The translations under genes and the position numbers were made by a program. From Candidatus Thorarchaeota archaeon (GTDB lineage: Archaea > Asgardarchaeota > Thorarchaeia > Thorarchaeales > Thorarchaeaceae), in the NCBI GenBank assembly GCA_016933575.1, contig JAFGAR010000151.1, positions 124,001-188,000 of the forward strand: a stretch of 64,000 nucleotides of DNA, in the 5' to 3' direction. Below, one piece after another: positions 45,247 to 53,759 of the stretch. Under the pieces are notes generated by a model. The model was not told the origin of the DNA. It made no database searches and was given only the letters and a program-made list of their open reading frames with translations. How positions within the stretch are numbered: the first letter of the stretch is position 1; every line of letters starts with the position of its first letter.

Positions 45247-45692
45247 TTTTCGTCACTGTTGGGACAGCTCACTTTGATCCTCTGATTATTGAACTGGACA
45301 GACTTTTTGAGTCTGGTGAGATTCACGAAGTAGTTATTGCTCAAATTGGAAGAGGGTCGTACATACCAAGGAACTTCCGATATTTCAGGTTCATGAAAAA
45401 TCTCAAATCTGCCTATGATAGAGCTGATGTTATCGTCAGCACGGGTGGTGCTGGAACCATAATGGAATGTGTAAAACGTGGTTTACGATTGGTTGTCGTA
45501 GAAAATACAACACTGTTGGAAGGTCATCAAGCACAATTGATTGGTGAGATGGCACGGAGAGGACATCTGATTTGGTGCAAGCGAATTGAAGAACTGGCTT
45601 CCTGTATAACTAAAGCCAAGTCCAAAATTTTCACGCCGTTCGTTTCCGATACCCCTCTTATTCCAGATATGATTAGAAAGATGATATGCTGA
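45243..45692 (+). CDS. Alg13-like glycosyltransferase catalytic subunit (PssE type)
   Basis: 150 residues. FVTVGTAHFDPLI at the start, VSTGGAGTIMEC near 80 and VVENTTLLEGHQAQLIGEMA near 98 are Alg13/PssE donor-binding signatures. I place the start at GTG 45243, overlapping the Alg14-like stop as GTGA; an upstream start would embed 18 unrelated residues. The two proteins form one GT-B enzyme. This closes the glycan region on the right. Confidence 0.87.
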   Translation: MIFVTVGTAHFDPLIIELDRLFESGEIHEVVIAQIGRGSYIPRNFRYFRFMKNLKSAYDRADVIVSTGGAGTIMECVKRGLRLVVVENTTLLEGHQAQLIGEMARRGHLIWCKRIEELASCITKAKSKIFTPFVSDTPLIPDMIRKMIC

Positions 45693-45833
45693 TTCTACGA
45701 ATTGGCGCCAATTATACTGGTTGATAAATTGTGTATTTTCCAATTCGCTTCTCTTTCATACCCTGATATGCATCCAGGTATTATCACTGTTAGACACTCA
45801 GATTGTCTACATTTGATATAGAGTTTATATGAG

Positions 45834-45840
45834 AAGTTGT
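45834..45840 (+). promoter_or_regulatory. probable TATA box of the 45.9 kb hypothetical gene
   Basis: TTTATAT preceded by GAG, about 66 bases before the GTG start. It predicts transcription from around 45862 and a leader of about 44 bases with GAGG as the ribosome site. Same TTTATAT core as both Rpb5 promoters. Confidence 0.4.
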
Positions 45841-45905
45841 CCTAATTCCAGTGGAAGCAGAGGTCCGTTATATTACGACCTCGACATCCTGTGAGATGAG
45901 GCAAT

Positions 45906-46688
45906 GTGAGTGAAAAGAAAAAGGCCGCAACAAGAATAGAACCTCTTGGTCTGTGGCAATCCGTTAGGCTCTTCACCTTGAATGATGAGGCAGCCAAAAA
46001 ATTAACTGGGGCTCAATTGGCGAGTATCTTCACTGGTCAACCTGCTTTTGATCCTGAAAAAGACCCTAAAGCTGGTTTTGGCAATATCGAAGCCCGTGGA
46101 AAAACTGTCATGGCTGATTTCACAGCAGCCTTCAATGTTGTTGCCCATGGATTCGACAAGAGTGGCGAACGTACAACAGTGAAATACACCACAATTGAGA
46201 GAGGCGATGTACTAGTAAGACTTGATCAGAAGATTGCAGAGGTGCGAGGATCTAGTCGCTTTGCTACGAGATTTCGTCGGATTTTAATGAATCTAACAGA
46301 TATTGTAGCTGAGCCTCTCTTTATAGATAAGGACACTCGACGAGCTATCTATGATCGTCTAATCAAGCCTACTGAAGCTCCACCCAAGCCATTGGAAATC
46401 AATGTTGAACATATCGTTTACAGCGATATTGAGAAGAAGGAATTAAGACAGGCGGAATTTCGAGGAGATAAACTCCAACACAAAGCTGAAGTCGGTCATT
46501 ATGGTAGAATGTATGGCGGAACGATTTCCAAGTTTACTGGAATATTCATCTATCCAAGTAATACTCCATACAAAACAGCAATCAATTACGACACAAGTTC
46601 TGTGATGGTGTACAAGACATCTGATGGAATCCTCACGAAAGATCTGCGCTGGATAACTAGTATGTTGATTGAAGGCGCCTCACAATAG
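45906..46688 (+). CDS. conserved hypothetical protein (260 aa)
   Basis: GTG start with GAGG nearby. A soluble, basic, mixed alpha/beta protein with no recognised motif. The segment ALASIFTGQPAFDPEKDPKAGFG and the C-terminal VGHYGRMYGGTISKFTG are distinctive. It stands alone between the Alg13-like gene and a convergent small gene. A GC-rich stretch (GGGC-TTAAAT-GCCC) after the stop may help termination. No function is proposed. Confidence 0.7.
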   Translation: MSEKKKAATRIEPLGLWQSVRLFTLNDEAAKKLTGAQLASIFTGQPAFDPEKDPKAGFGNIEARGKTVMADFTAAFNVVAHGFDKSGERTTVKYTTIERGDVLVRLDQKIAEVRGSSRFATRFRRILMNLTDIVAEPLFIDKDTRRAIYDRLIKPTEAPPKPLEINVEHIVYSDIEKKELRQAEFRGDKLQHKAEVGHYGRMYGGTISKFTGIFIYPSNTPYKTAINYDTSSVMVYKTSDGILTKDLRWITSMLIEGASQ

Positions 46689-46737
46689 GATCGAATTGGG
46701 CGGGCTTAAATGCCCCCCATTTGCCTCTTTGTGATGG

Positions 46738-47034
46738 TTACATCCAATCCTTAGCATCTCTCTTTATCGCAATAATCGTACGTGTATTTTCAATGTACCA
46801 TCTAGTCTTATCTCTGAAAATTGGCCAGAACTCAAAGAAGCTCTGCGGGTCTTCTGTTTCTAATAGCAGGAATCCACTCCAGTCTGAACCCCATGCATAC
46901 TTATAGTCCCCAATAATTTTGAGATGATCCGGCCAGTTCCCCTTTCCAAACTCATCCCAGAATTCTTTTGCTTTGCCTGCTTGTTCCGGAGTCATCAGCT
47001 GAAAGCGATAGAAGACAATGAATCCATAGGTCAA
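46738..47034 (-). CDS. small DUF3303-like protein
   Basis: About 98 residues from TTG 47034 with GGTGA 7 bases upstream. LTYGFIVFYRFQLMTPEQ is the kind of strand that starts ferredoxin-like dimeric alpha/beta barrels of the DUF3303 type, ending SFFEFWPIFRDKTRWYIENTRTI. The frame stays open to 47175, but the extra 47 residues do not resemble the family. The assignment is by eye. Function unknown. Confidence 0.55.
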   Translation of the reverse strand: MTYGFIVFYRFQLMTPEQAGKAKEFWDEFGKGNWPDHLKIIGDYKYAWGSDWSGFLLLETEDPQSFFEFWPIFRDKTRWYIENTRTIIAIKRDAKDWM

Positions 47035-47196
47035 ACAACTTTCACCAAATGACTTTGGGAGTTCATGGATTAAAAACGTTGGGACTCGAGAACTCTCTAG
47101 ATTCTCTCTCAATAAGACCTTCCACACTAGCCTAATTTCACAATAATTCTCTCGATGGATTAAAAAGACAACCATTCGATTTTATGAACGAGGGAT

Positions 47197-47928
47197 ATGC
47201 CTGCAGAATCCAGTGACATAGTGCGACGTGATTATCAACATGGTAAGGTCGCTTATGCTTTTCAATGGAACAAATCTAATCACCTTGAGTTTGGTAATCA
47301 AAAGGGTGATCTCGCATCTCTATGGGCACATCTTGAAACAATACAATCCGGAAAAATACCTGAGGTGTTATTCCAAGATCCTTTCTACACACGGGCTTCT
47401 CGTCTTCGTTTTGTGAATATGTCTCCAGCCAAGAAAGTAGGTTTCAGAAAGCAGTTAAAACGTGCAGGTTCAATTCGTGCCCAAGTTGACGATGACCTTG
47501 TTGAAAAATTGCGAACCTTTCATAGAATTCGCAACGATTTGAGTTACTCTGCAGATCATAATATTCTCAAAGAATTTCTTTATCATGACCCACAGACTAT
47601 TGCTATCGAAGTGCCTGTATGGTCTGAAGGCTACAAAATAACTGGTCACATTGATCTGATTCGATACGTGGATGATTATATTCAGGTAAGTGACTACAAA
47701 CCCGGTTCATTAGAATCAACCAATAGACGTTTTCTTGACTCGCTTCCACAAGTATCTGCATATGGAGAGATGATAGCCCACCATCTTGCAGGTACACTTC
47801 GCTCAGCTCTCGAAGCACCTCTTCTACCAAAAATAAGATGCGCGATTTTTGATACGCATTCCTGTTGGCATTTTGGAGCTGAGCTATTCGTACAGCTTCA
47901 TCAAACAGGAGTCTTGCAGGATTTCTAG
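47197..47928 (+). CDS. PD-(D/E)XK nuclease, RecB/Cas4-like
   Basis: 243 residues. The catalytic core is visible as EVPVWSEGYKITGHIDLIRYVDDYIQVSDYKPG: the Asp in GHID and the D-Y-K correspond to the D-(D/E)-x-K metal site of RecB-family nucleases, with a helix (YGEMIAHHL) equivalent to the QxxxY motif. ATG has GAGGG just upstream. No Cas4 cysteine cluster is present, so it is not a standard Cas4. It converges with the transglutaminase gene, overlapping 4 bases. Role unknown. Confidence 0.72.
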   Translation: MPAESSDIVRRDYQHGKVAYAFQWNKSNHLEFGNQKGDLASLWAHLETIQSGKIPEVLFQDPFYTRASRLRFVNMSPAKKVGFRKQLKRAGSIRAQVDDDLVEKLRTFHRIRNDLSYSADHNILKEFLYHDPQTIAIEVPVWSEGYKITGHIDLIRYVDDYIQVSDYKPGSLESTNRRFLDSLPQVSAYGEMIAHHLAGTLRSALEAPLLPKIRCAIFDTHSCWHFGAELFVQLHQTGVLQDF

Positions 47929-48761
47929 TCCTTTCCATTTGTAGCGATGGACATCTTGACTTCTTCTTCTACAGTTGGAGGTTGCGTTGAAATTCCACTC
48001 CACTTTAGATGTATCGTCGGTCGTTCGGAGACCTGTCCTTCCTTAATTCTTGAGAAGTAATTCTCAGTCATTAGTCCGAAATTTCCAAGTGCTGGATCAA
48101 CAGGTATCCACCCTTTTTGCTCAAGGTATATTTCACACCATGCATGAGCTTCAGGTTCTTTATTTCGACGAAATACGTGCCCGACTATTCTTCTTGCAGG
48201 TATCCGAACAGCTCTTAGAAGTGCAATATAGAGATCTGCATGCTCATCGCAATCGCCTTCTCTCTCACGTGCAGCTCTTGCCGCTCCCCTTCTATGGTCA
48301 AGATGGGTTTTCAGTTTGACACTATCACGAACTATATCGAAGGCTAATCTTGCATAGGATTCATCATCGCCTGTTCGCTCTGCAACCTTTTGGGACATCT
48401 CCTGGATGATATCATCCTGAGTTTCCCAATATTTCTGCATACTACAATAGATACCACGATTTCTTGCCAGCATTAATTCTGGTGTCGATCGTGGCTCCAT
48501 CAACCAGTCTCTGGTTATCGTATCAATGCGTAAGATGACTGTTGGTGAAAAACTCTCTCCTGGGTTTAAATCAGGTACCTTGACTATTGCTACCATGTTC
48601 TTTTCTGCACGTTCAGTAACTCTCGCAGGGGGGAAGACGTCAATCATTTCCACGAATTGATTATCCATATCAGTGAAGAGATGCCATGTCATTAACCCAC
48701 GCCTCAGTTTTTGTGTTCCTCGATTGTGAACGTTCGCTTGCATCTCTATCTTTAGCCGCAT
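47925..48761 (-). CDS. transglutaminase-like cysteine protease-fold protein
   Basis: 278 residues. The catalytic triad is GDCDEHADLYIALLRA (Cys), EAHAWCEIYL (His) and GWIPVDPALG (Asp), which is the order of the bacterial/archaeal transglutaminase-like superfamily. The N-terminal 120 residues are beta-rich (HVFRR-type strands, VKVPDLNPGESF) like an immunoglobulin-like pre-domain. No signal peptide, so it is probably cytosolic. AAGGGA precedes the ATG. Could be a peptidase or amidase; substrate unknown. Confidence 0.8.
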   Translation of the reverse strand: MRLKIEMQANVHNRGTQKLRRGLMTWHLFTDMDNQFVEMIDVFPPARVTERAEKNMVAIVKVPDLNPGESFSPTVILRIDTITRDWLMEPRSTPELMLARNRGIYCSMQKYWETQDDIIQEMSQKVAERTGDDESYARLAFDIVRDSVKLKTHLDHRRGAARAAREREGDCDEHADLYIALLRAVRIPARRIVGHVFRRNKEPEAHAWCEIYLEQKGWIPVDPALGNFGLMTENYFSRIKEGQVSERPTIHLKWSGISTQPPTVEEEVKMSIATNGKD

Positions 48762-48874
48762 TCTGGTCCCTTCTAGGGCATACTGAATAGTCGAAGCTTT
48801 CCTCGAATAGATTTATGTATTGTCTGCACCTCCATTCCAATGGCTCTTGTGTATAGCACTAGAGGTGTGTTAGC

Positions 48875-50329
48875 ATGGCGGAAGACCCTGACAAAGAATC
48901 ATTTGAGCGTAAAGATACTAAGGGAGTTGTAGAAGGACTCCTGTCAGAGCTTGGCGTGGATGACGAGATGCGTCAAGAGCTGATAGAATCAGGTCGTATG
49001 TCAAGTGATGTTGTCCGTGTTGAGTCATCAACGCAAGTTCGACGTCGGATGGAATTGGACGAAAGCACAGAACGTCTTCATGATAGTCTATCAATGCTCG
49101 AACGAAATATTATGACAGTCGATGGAATCATTGATCGAATTGAGAGAGACCTCGTTCCAGTTGTACTTTCTTTCTTAGTCAGCTTGAAAGGAAAGCTAGT
49201 CAGCATGAGAGGTGATATCATCACCAAGAGCAAACGTAGATCTAAGACAAATCTCCAGAGTATCTTTATCGATTCAGAAGTGCAACCAATTGTCGAGGAT
49301 GAATTTGTTAAAGTGGAGGAATCATTGACATCAGGAATGTCTACTCCTATCCTTGAGAAGATGCGTGATATTACTGAAGGCATGAAAGAGTCAATGAAGC
49401 TTACGATGCAGGAGTTATCTTCACTAAAGGGTGGAGTTGACGATTTTACACAGAGAGCTATGACTGAATTGGAATTTCTTTCAACTGAATTGGGAATGAA
49501 GCCCCGTGTAGAAATTCCCAAAGAAACTGAGGATCAATTGAGGCGTCTTAATCTTCAGATTGAAGAGATCAACACCGATCTTGACCTAGAGCGGAAGAAG
49601 CTTCAGAACCGTGATGCTGAAAATCTTGAACTTAAGAAATCACTCGCGGAGCTGAAGGTCCGTAATGATGACTTGGAGGATACCTTAATGGGACTCCAAT
49701 CAGCTCCGAAGGTAGATCTCGAAACATTATCAGAGCTGAGACAGACAGTCAAATCTCTCGAAACTTCGAATGAAGTCTTAGAAACCAAAATTAAGGAACT
49801 TGAGGCGGAGAACGAAGCATCTGAACTTAAAGGTTCACAATATCTTAATCAAATCTCTCAAAAAGATATAGAGATTTCAGATTTGCACGCCAAAGTTCGG
49901 CACCTTGAAAGCGATGCAGGGATGTCTGGTACGCGCTTAGCTGAGATGGAAGAGTTGAGATCTCGCCTTCGATCTTTTGAGTCCGGAGATAAAGCCCGTG
50001 AGTTGGATCGTGTAAAGATAGAATTGGAACGGGTTTCAGGCAACTACGAGCGGATGACCAAAGACTTCGATGAAATGAAAAAGCAACTCGAGCACACTCA
50101 GGAAACCCTTGAAGGATATCTTAGTCTAATGGATAGCACAGAGAAGACCAAGGCATTTCTTATGGTTGAAGAGCATGGAGAGATGTCCATAAAGGAAATC
50201 GCTCGCTCTCTAGGTGTTTCATTTCCAATTGTCATGAAATGGGCTGAGGAGTTTCAGACTCTTGGTATTGCTTGGGTAATTGATGGTTCAACCTTGGTAC
50301 ATAGAGATCACATGGCAAAGAAAGAATAG
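48875..50329 (+). CDS. long coiled-coil protein with C-terminal winged helix
   Basis: 484 residues. After a 60-residue acidic head (GVVEGLLSELGVDDEMRQEL), residues 65-410 are helical and rich in charged heptads (RRLNLQIEEINTDLDLERKK, LEDTLMGLQ), forming long coiled coils without an ATPase head. The last 70 residues are a wHTH (KTKAFLMVEEHGEMSIKEIA, SLGVSFPIVMKWAEEFQTLG). ATG with GAGGTG. It resembles the smaller coiled-coil/wHTH protein at 57 kb in architecture. It may organise DNA or chromatin; this is inferred from architecture only. Confidence 0.75.
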   Translation: MAEDPDKESFERKDTKGVVEGLLSELGVDDEMRQELIESGRMSSDVVRVESSTQVRRRMELDESTERLHDSLSMLERNIMTVDGIIDRIERDLVPVVLSFLVSLKGKLVSMRGDIITKSKRRSKTNLQSIFIDSEVQPIVEDEFVKVEESLTSGMSTPILEKMRDITEGMKESMKLTMQELSSLKGGVDDFTQRAMTELEFLSTELGMKPRVEIPKETEDQLRRLNLQIEEINTDLDLERKKLQNRDAENLELKKSLAELKVRNDDLEDTLMGLQSAPKVDLETLSELRQTVKSLETSNEVLETKIKELEAENEASELKGSQYLNQISQKDIEISDLHAKVRHLESDAGMSGTRLAEMEELRSRLRSFESGDKARELDRVKIELERVSGNYERMTKDFDEMKKQLEHTQETLEGYLSLMDSTEKTKAFLMVEEHGEMSIKEIARSLGVSFPIVMKWAEEFQTLGIAWVIDGSTLVHRDHMAKKE

Positions 50330-50333
50330 AAAC

Positions 50334-50780
50334 CTATCTTAAACGACGGACTCTATTCAAGAACTGAATGACCTCGATTAGTCCATCAATCTTTAGAGCA
50401 TTCATGTAGACTTTCTCAATATCCGTTTTAGTAAGGCTATCCTCATGCAAATACGTCTTGAATGCTGGTTTTACCATTGATTCAAGATATGTTGCACGTA
50501 AATCTTCTAACGCCTGTAGAAGACCCTTATCTAGTCTTTTTGATTCAAGTGCACTTTGTACATTGGAGAGAGAGCTTTGACAATCACTTTTCTTCGATAA
50601 CCCAAGACCATCTTCACTCAATGCTTTTGTTACTAGTTTCATATATTCACTAGTAGCGCTGCTGTAATCGCTTACAGCAAGGAATTTGGTCTTTGAGCAC
50701 TCATCAAGGAATGGTTTGCTACGCTCGGAAATTGAGTCAAATAGACCCCCGAGTCTCTCGAGTTCCCTTGGAGCTGGCAT
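50334..50780 (-). CDS. small helical hypothetical protein (148 aa)
   Basis: An all-helical soluble protein (RELERLGGLFDSISERS, SLSNVQSALESKRLDKGLL, DIEKVYMNALKIDGLIEVIQF) with no cysteine cluster or membrane helix. Convergent with the coiled-coil gene, 4 bases apart. No family recognised. Confidence 0.6.
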   Translation of the reverse strand: MPAPRELERLGGLFDSISERSKPFLDECSKTKFLAVSDYSSATSEYMKLVTKALSEDGLGLSKKSDCQSSLSNVQSALESKRLDKGLLQALEDLRATYLESMVKPAFKTYLHEDSLTKTDIEKVYMNALKIDGLIEVIQFLNRVRRLR

Positions 50781-50891
50781 ATATCGGACCGTTTCTCATA
50801 TTGTATACTTTCCTTTTAATAATGTCTGAAATCTAGTTAGTCTCTCATTGTGATACCACAAAAACGATAAGCTTCAAGGAGAATCTTTCTC

Positions 50892-51941
50892 ATGATGAGA
50901 GAGGCTACATTATACTCAAACCTAAAGCAAGGGATTAGATGCGATCTTTGTGCTAGACGATGTGTACTCCATGATGGTGAGACAGGTTTCTGTCGCGTGA
51001 GGGTAGTAAAAGATGGTAAGCTCTACACAAAGGTCTATGGCTTAATTGATGGGATGGCTGCTGATCCTATTGAAAAGAAACCATTATTCCACTTTGCCCC
51101 TGGTAGTCATGCCTTTTCAATTAGTACATCTTCTTGCAATTTTCGCTGTCAGTTTTGTCTGAACTATCACTCTGCTCATAGAGAAGTTCCCGCAGGCGAG
51201 ATGATAATGCCTGAAGAGATTGTTCACCTTGCTGAACGACACAACTGCGCAGGGATCACATACACATACACAGAACCAACGGTCTTCATGGAATTAGCTC
51301 ATGATACAGCAGAAATTGCTCATAATAAGGGTATGTTCAATACTTTCGTTACAAATGGTTATCTCACAAAAGAAGCAATTGATTATATTGCACCCTATCT
51401 AGATGCAGCCTCTGTGAATTTCAAGGGCAGTGGGAATAAGAAATTCTACAACGACCTTATGTCAGTCCCAAAGGTGGAACCAATATTTACTGCGATGGAT
51501 TATATGAACAAGAAAGGCATATTGATCGAAATTACGAATCTTATTATTCCAGAGGTGGGGGATCATCCCGAAGATACCGAGTATTTAGCTAAATGGACCG
51601 TTGAACATCTTGGTCCCCGTACTGCTTTCCATGTCACTGCTTTCTCACCAACCTACAAACTTACTCATATACCTCGGACTTCTGCCAAAATGCTTGAGAA
51701 ACATATAGCCATCGCCAAAGAAGCTGGCTTAGAGTTCGTGTATTCAGGAAATATTCCCGGACATGATTATGAAAACACGTACTGTCCAGAGTGTGGCTAT
51801 AAGGTAATAGAACGTCACTCTGTCTACCTAAAGAGCAACAATCTTAATGAGCAAGGTCTCTGCCCCCAATGTAATGCGAACTTGAATATCTCTGGTATTC
51901 AATGGATGGTCCGTGGCAAAGGTCAATTAGGTCGTTTCTGA
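50892..51941 (+). CDS. amrS: AmmeMemoRadiSam system radical SAM protein AmrS
   Basis: 349 residues. N-terminal cysteines CDLCARRCVL, then the radical SAM motif C82-C86-C89 (SCNFRCQFC), YTYTEPTVF and NFKGSGNKKFY. A C-terminal zinc ribbon has CPEC and CPQC. These match the AmrS family, encoded with MEMO1 and AMMECR1 homologues in many archaea; those partners are not in the window. The reaction is unknown. A DUF2797 gene follows 10 bases downstream and is probably co-transcribed. Confidence 0.88.
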   Translation: MMREATLYSNLKQGIRCDLCARRCVLHDGETGFCRVRVVKDGKLYTKVYGLIDGMAADPIEKKPLFHFAPGSHAFSISTSSCNFRCQFCLNYHSAHREVPAGEMIMPEEIVHLAERHNCAGITYTYTEPTVFMELAHDTAEIAHNKGMFNTFVTNGYLTKEAIDYIAPYLDAASVNFKGSGNKKFYNDLMSVPKVEPIFTAMDYMNKKGILIEITNLIIPEVGDHPEDTEYLAKWTVEHLGPRTAFHVTAFSPTYKLTHIPRTSAKMLEKHIAIAKEAGLEFVYSGNIPGHDYENTYCPECGYKVIERHSVYLKSNNLNEQGLCPQCNANLNISGIQWMVRGKGQLGRF

Positions 51942-51951
51942 GGTCAATAAT

Positions 51952-52845
51952 GTGCATATTGCTGATGTCACTTGGAGAGAGAAAGAGAATGGTACATTTG
52001 AATCTGGATTGACCGTATGGATTCAGTCCGATGAAGAACCTGCTTTTCTCCCATTACTTCCCGGTAGGAAAATCTCTTGGGAAATACGTGGTCCAAAGAG
52101 ATGCATAGGAAATATCAACACTACGGGACATTTGATTCGATGCCCTGAGAATTCAATCATTTTAGATTCTGGACAGAAGTGCGGACCTTGTCAGGCTGTG
52201 GATTTTGCAGATCCGTGTATCAGATGCGATGGTCGAAGATGTGATGCTATCGAGGCACGAAGACTACAATGCGATGTCACAGACTATGTTGTCTATGGGG
52301 TTATATTTAATGATAGAACTCTGAAAGTCGGTGTTTCATCCAAAAGAAGAGCTCTCACCAGATGGGTTGAACAAGGTGCTGACTTTGCAAGTATATTACG
52401 AGAGATCTCTGGGGGACGAACTGCTCGGAGAGTGGAGGATCGAATAGGAAGACAGCAGGGCGTTACAAAACAAGTGCGCAGTGAAAGAAAGATACGAGCC
52501 CTGCGAGATAAACTCAAAATTGAGGACGTTAATTCAATTCTAACAGAATTTGCAAATCATACAAGCCATTTAGATATATCATCTGATCCTCAAATCTTCG
52601 ATTTATCTGATTACTATAGCCTAAAAGATCTGGACACACAACCTAAACCTTGGAGAAAAAGATCTGAACCCATTGATGGAAAAACAATCATTGGCGAGAT
52701 TGTAGGTATGAAGGGTTCTCTATTAGTGACAAGGATTGACTCCTCGTTTTTAGTTGTTGATCTTAGACAGATCATAGGTTTCACGATTGATATGGAGTCT
52801 GATATTACCATGGTAACACAAACGGGGATCATGGACTTCTTCTGA
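51952..52845 (+). CDS. DUF2797 family protein
   Basis: 297 residues from GTG with GAGGT 7 bases before it. The cysteine cluster CGPCQAVDFADPCIRCDGRRC near residues 76-96 and the GIY-YIG-like core YVVYGVIFNDRTLKVGVSSKRRALTRWVEQGA near 122 are diagnostic of DUF2797. The function of the family is not established; the core suggests a nuclease-like fold. Coupled to amrS. Confidence 0.82.
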   Translation: MHIADVTWREKENGTFESGLTVWIQSDEEPAFLPLLPGRKISWEIRGPKRCIGNINTTGHLIRCPENSIILDSGQKCGPCQAVDFADPCIRCDGRRCDAIEARRLQCDVTDYVVYGVIFNDRTLKVGVSSKRRALTRWVEQGADFASILREISGGRTARRVEDRIGRQQGVTKQVRSERKIRALRDKLKIEDVNSILTEFANHTSHLDISSDPQIFDLSDYYSLKDLDTQPKPWRKRSEPIDGKTIIGEIVGMKGSLLVTRIDSSFLVVDLRQIIGFTIDMESDITMVTQTGIMDFF

Positions 52846-52881
52846 GAGCTTATTTAAGGAGTCAATGCTTCACAAAGTACA

Positions 52882-53757
52882 ATGACTAACAACGAAGAAA
52901 CAAAAGCACTGGTCAGATATCTCTCTCTTGTTAGAAAAGAAGGTGGCGAACCCGTAATTGGTATCCCCTATCGTGAGATGTCTGTTGATCCAGATCTTGT
53001 GGCAAGTTTCGTTTTGGCAGTCATAATCTTCGAGAATCGTCAATTGAAGACATTCACGAAGGAAGGTTATGTTGTGGTAATTGAAGAGGGAGAACATGTT
53101 GTAGGCCTATTAATTATTGATCGAGTCGCTGATGATACTCCATATCGAAATTCTTTGATATCAATAATTAAGAAATTCGAGGAAACTTATGAGAATCAAC
53201 TACTCAGCTGGAAAGGAGACATACGCCCTTTCCGTGAATATGCTTTAGACATCCTGCAAGTATTTCCTTATCGAACATTTAGCTTAGAGATGATTCCAAA
53301 AATTGTGTCAAAGTCCGATGCTACACCAGACCTTCAGGCAAATATCCCCTGGAGTGTCGGTGAAACTGATAGGAAGATTCAGAATATTGTTGGATATATC
53401 AATGGAAAACGAACTATTGAAGAGATCATGAACCAATCCGATCTTGAGGATTCTGAGATACTAGCTATATTATCAATGCTTGATAAATACAAATGGATTT
53501 CACTCACTAGGAAACTTGATGATAAATCAATATTGTTTAAATTGATGGAACCTCCAAGACTTCTTGTTGGAGCGTATGGGGAACAACTGACAAGTATAGT
53601 AGAACTGTGTGATGGGACAAAAAGTCTAGCAGAAATATGCGAATCTCTCCCCTATAATATGGAAGCTGTAAAGTTGGTGGCAAAGAATCTGATAGACGCA
53701 GGGGTTCTTGGTTATCGGGAAATAGATTCTGAATCTGATGAAGGCGAGGTGGGCTAG
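52882..53757 (+). CDS. longin-like N-domain protein with two PqqD/wHTH-like domains (copy 1)
   Basis: 291 residues. The first 130 (VRYLSLVRKEGGEPVIGIPY, DPDLVASFVLAVIIF, GYVVVIEEGEHVVGLLIIDR, then a long helix and WKGDIRPFREYAL) follow the strand-strand-helix order of the longin-like proteins common in Asgard archaea, which bind small GTPases. Two repeats follow: VGYINGKRTIEEIM and VELCDGTKSLAEIC, each resembling a PqqD/wHTH unit. A paralogue starts 2 bases beyond its stop. The longin call is from pattern and family memory. Confidence 0.65.
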   Translation: MTNNEETKALVRYLSLVRKEGGEPVIGIPYREMSVDPDLVASFVLAVIIFENRQLKTFTKEGYVVVIEEGEHVVGLLIIDRVADDTPYRNSLISIIKKFEETYENQLLSWKGDIRPFREYALDILQVFPYRTFSLEMIPKIVSKSDATPDLQANIPWSVGETDRKIQNIVGYINGKRTIEEIMNQSDLEDSEILAILSMLDKYKWISLTRKLDDKSILFKLMEPPRLLVGAYGEQLTSIVELCDGTKSLAEICESLPYNMEAVKLVAKNLIDAGVLGYREIDSESDEGEVG

Positions 53758-53759
53758 TA

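Noticed and set aside
46698-46716. GGGC-TTAAAT-GCCC after the 45.9 kb gene as a terminator
   Set aside because: Only a 4-bp stem and no T-run, so I mention it with the gene but do not call it.
47197-47928. Cas4 and hence a CRISPR locus
   Set aside because: The nuclease core is RecB-like but the four cysteines of Cas4 are missing, and no repeat array or other cas gene is present.
49078-49521. 147-codon open frame antisense to the coiled-coil gene
   Set aside because: Its Ser/Ile/Arg-rich product is the usual shadow of a Glu/Lys-rich coiled coil, and it has no ribosome site or family.
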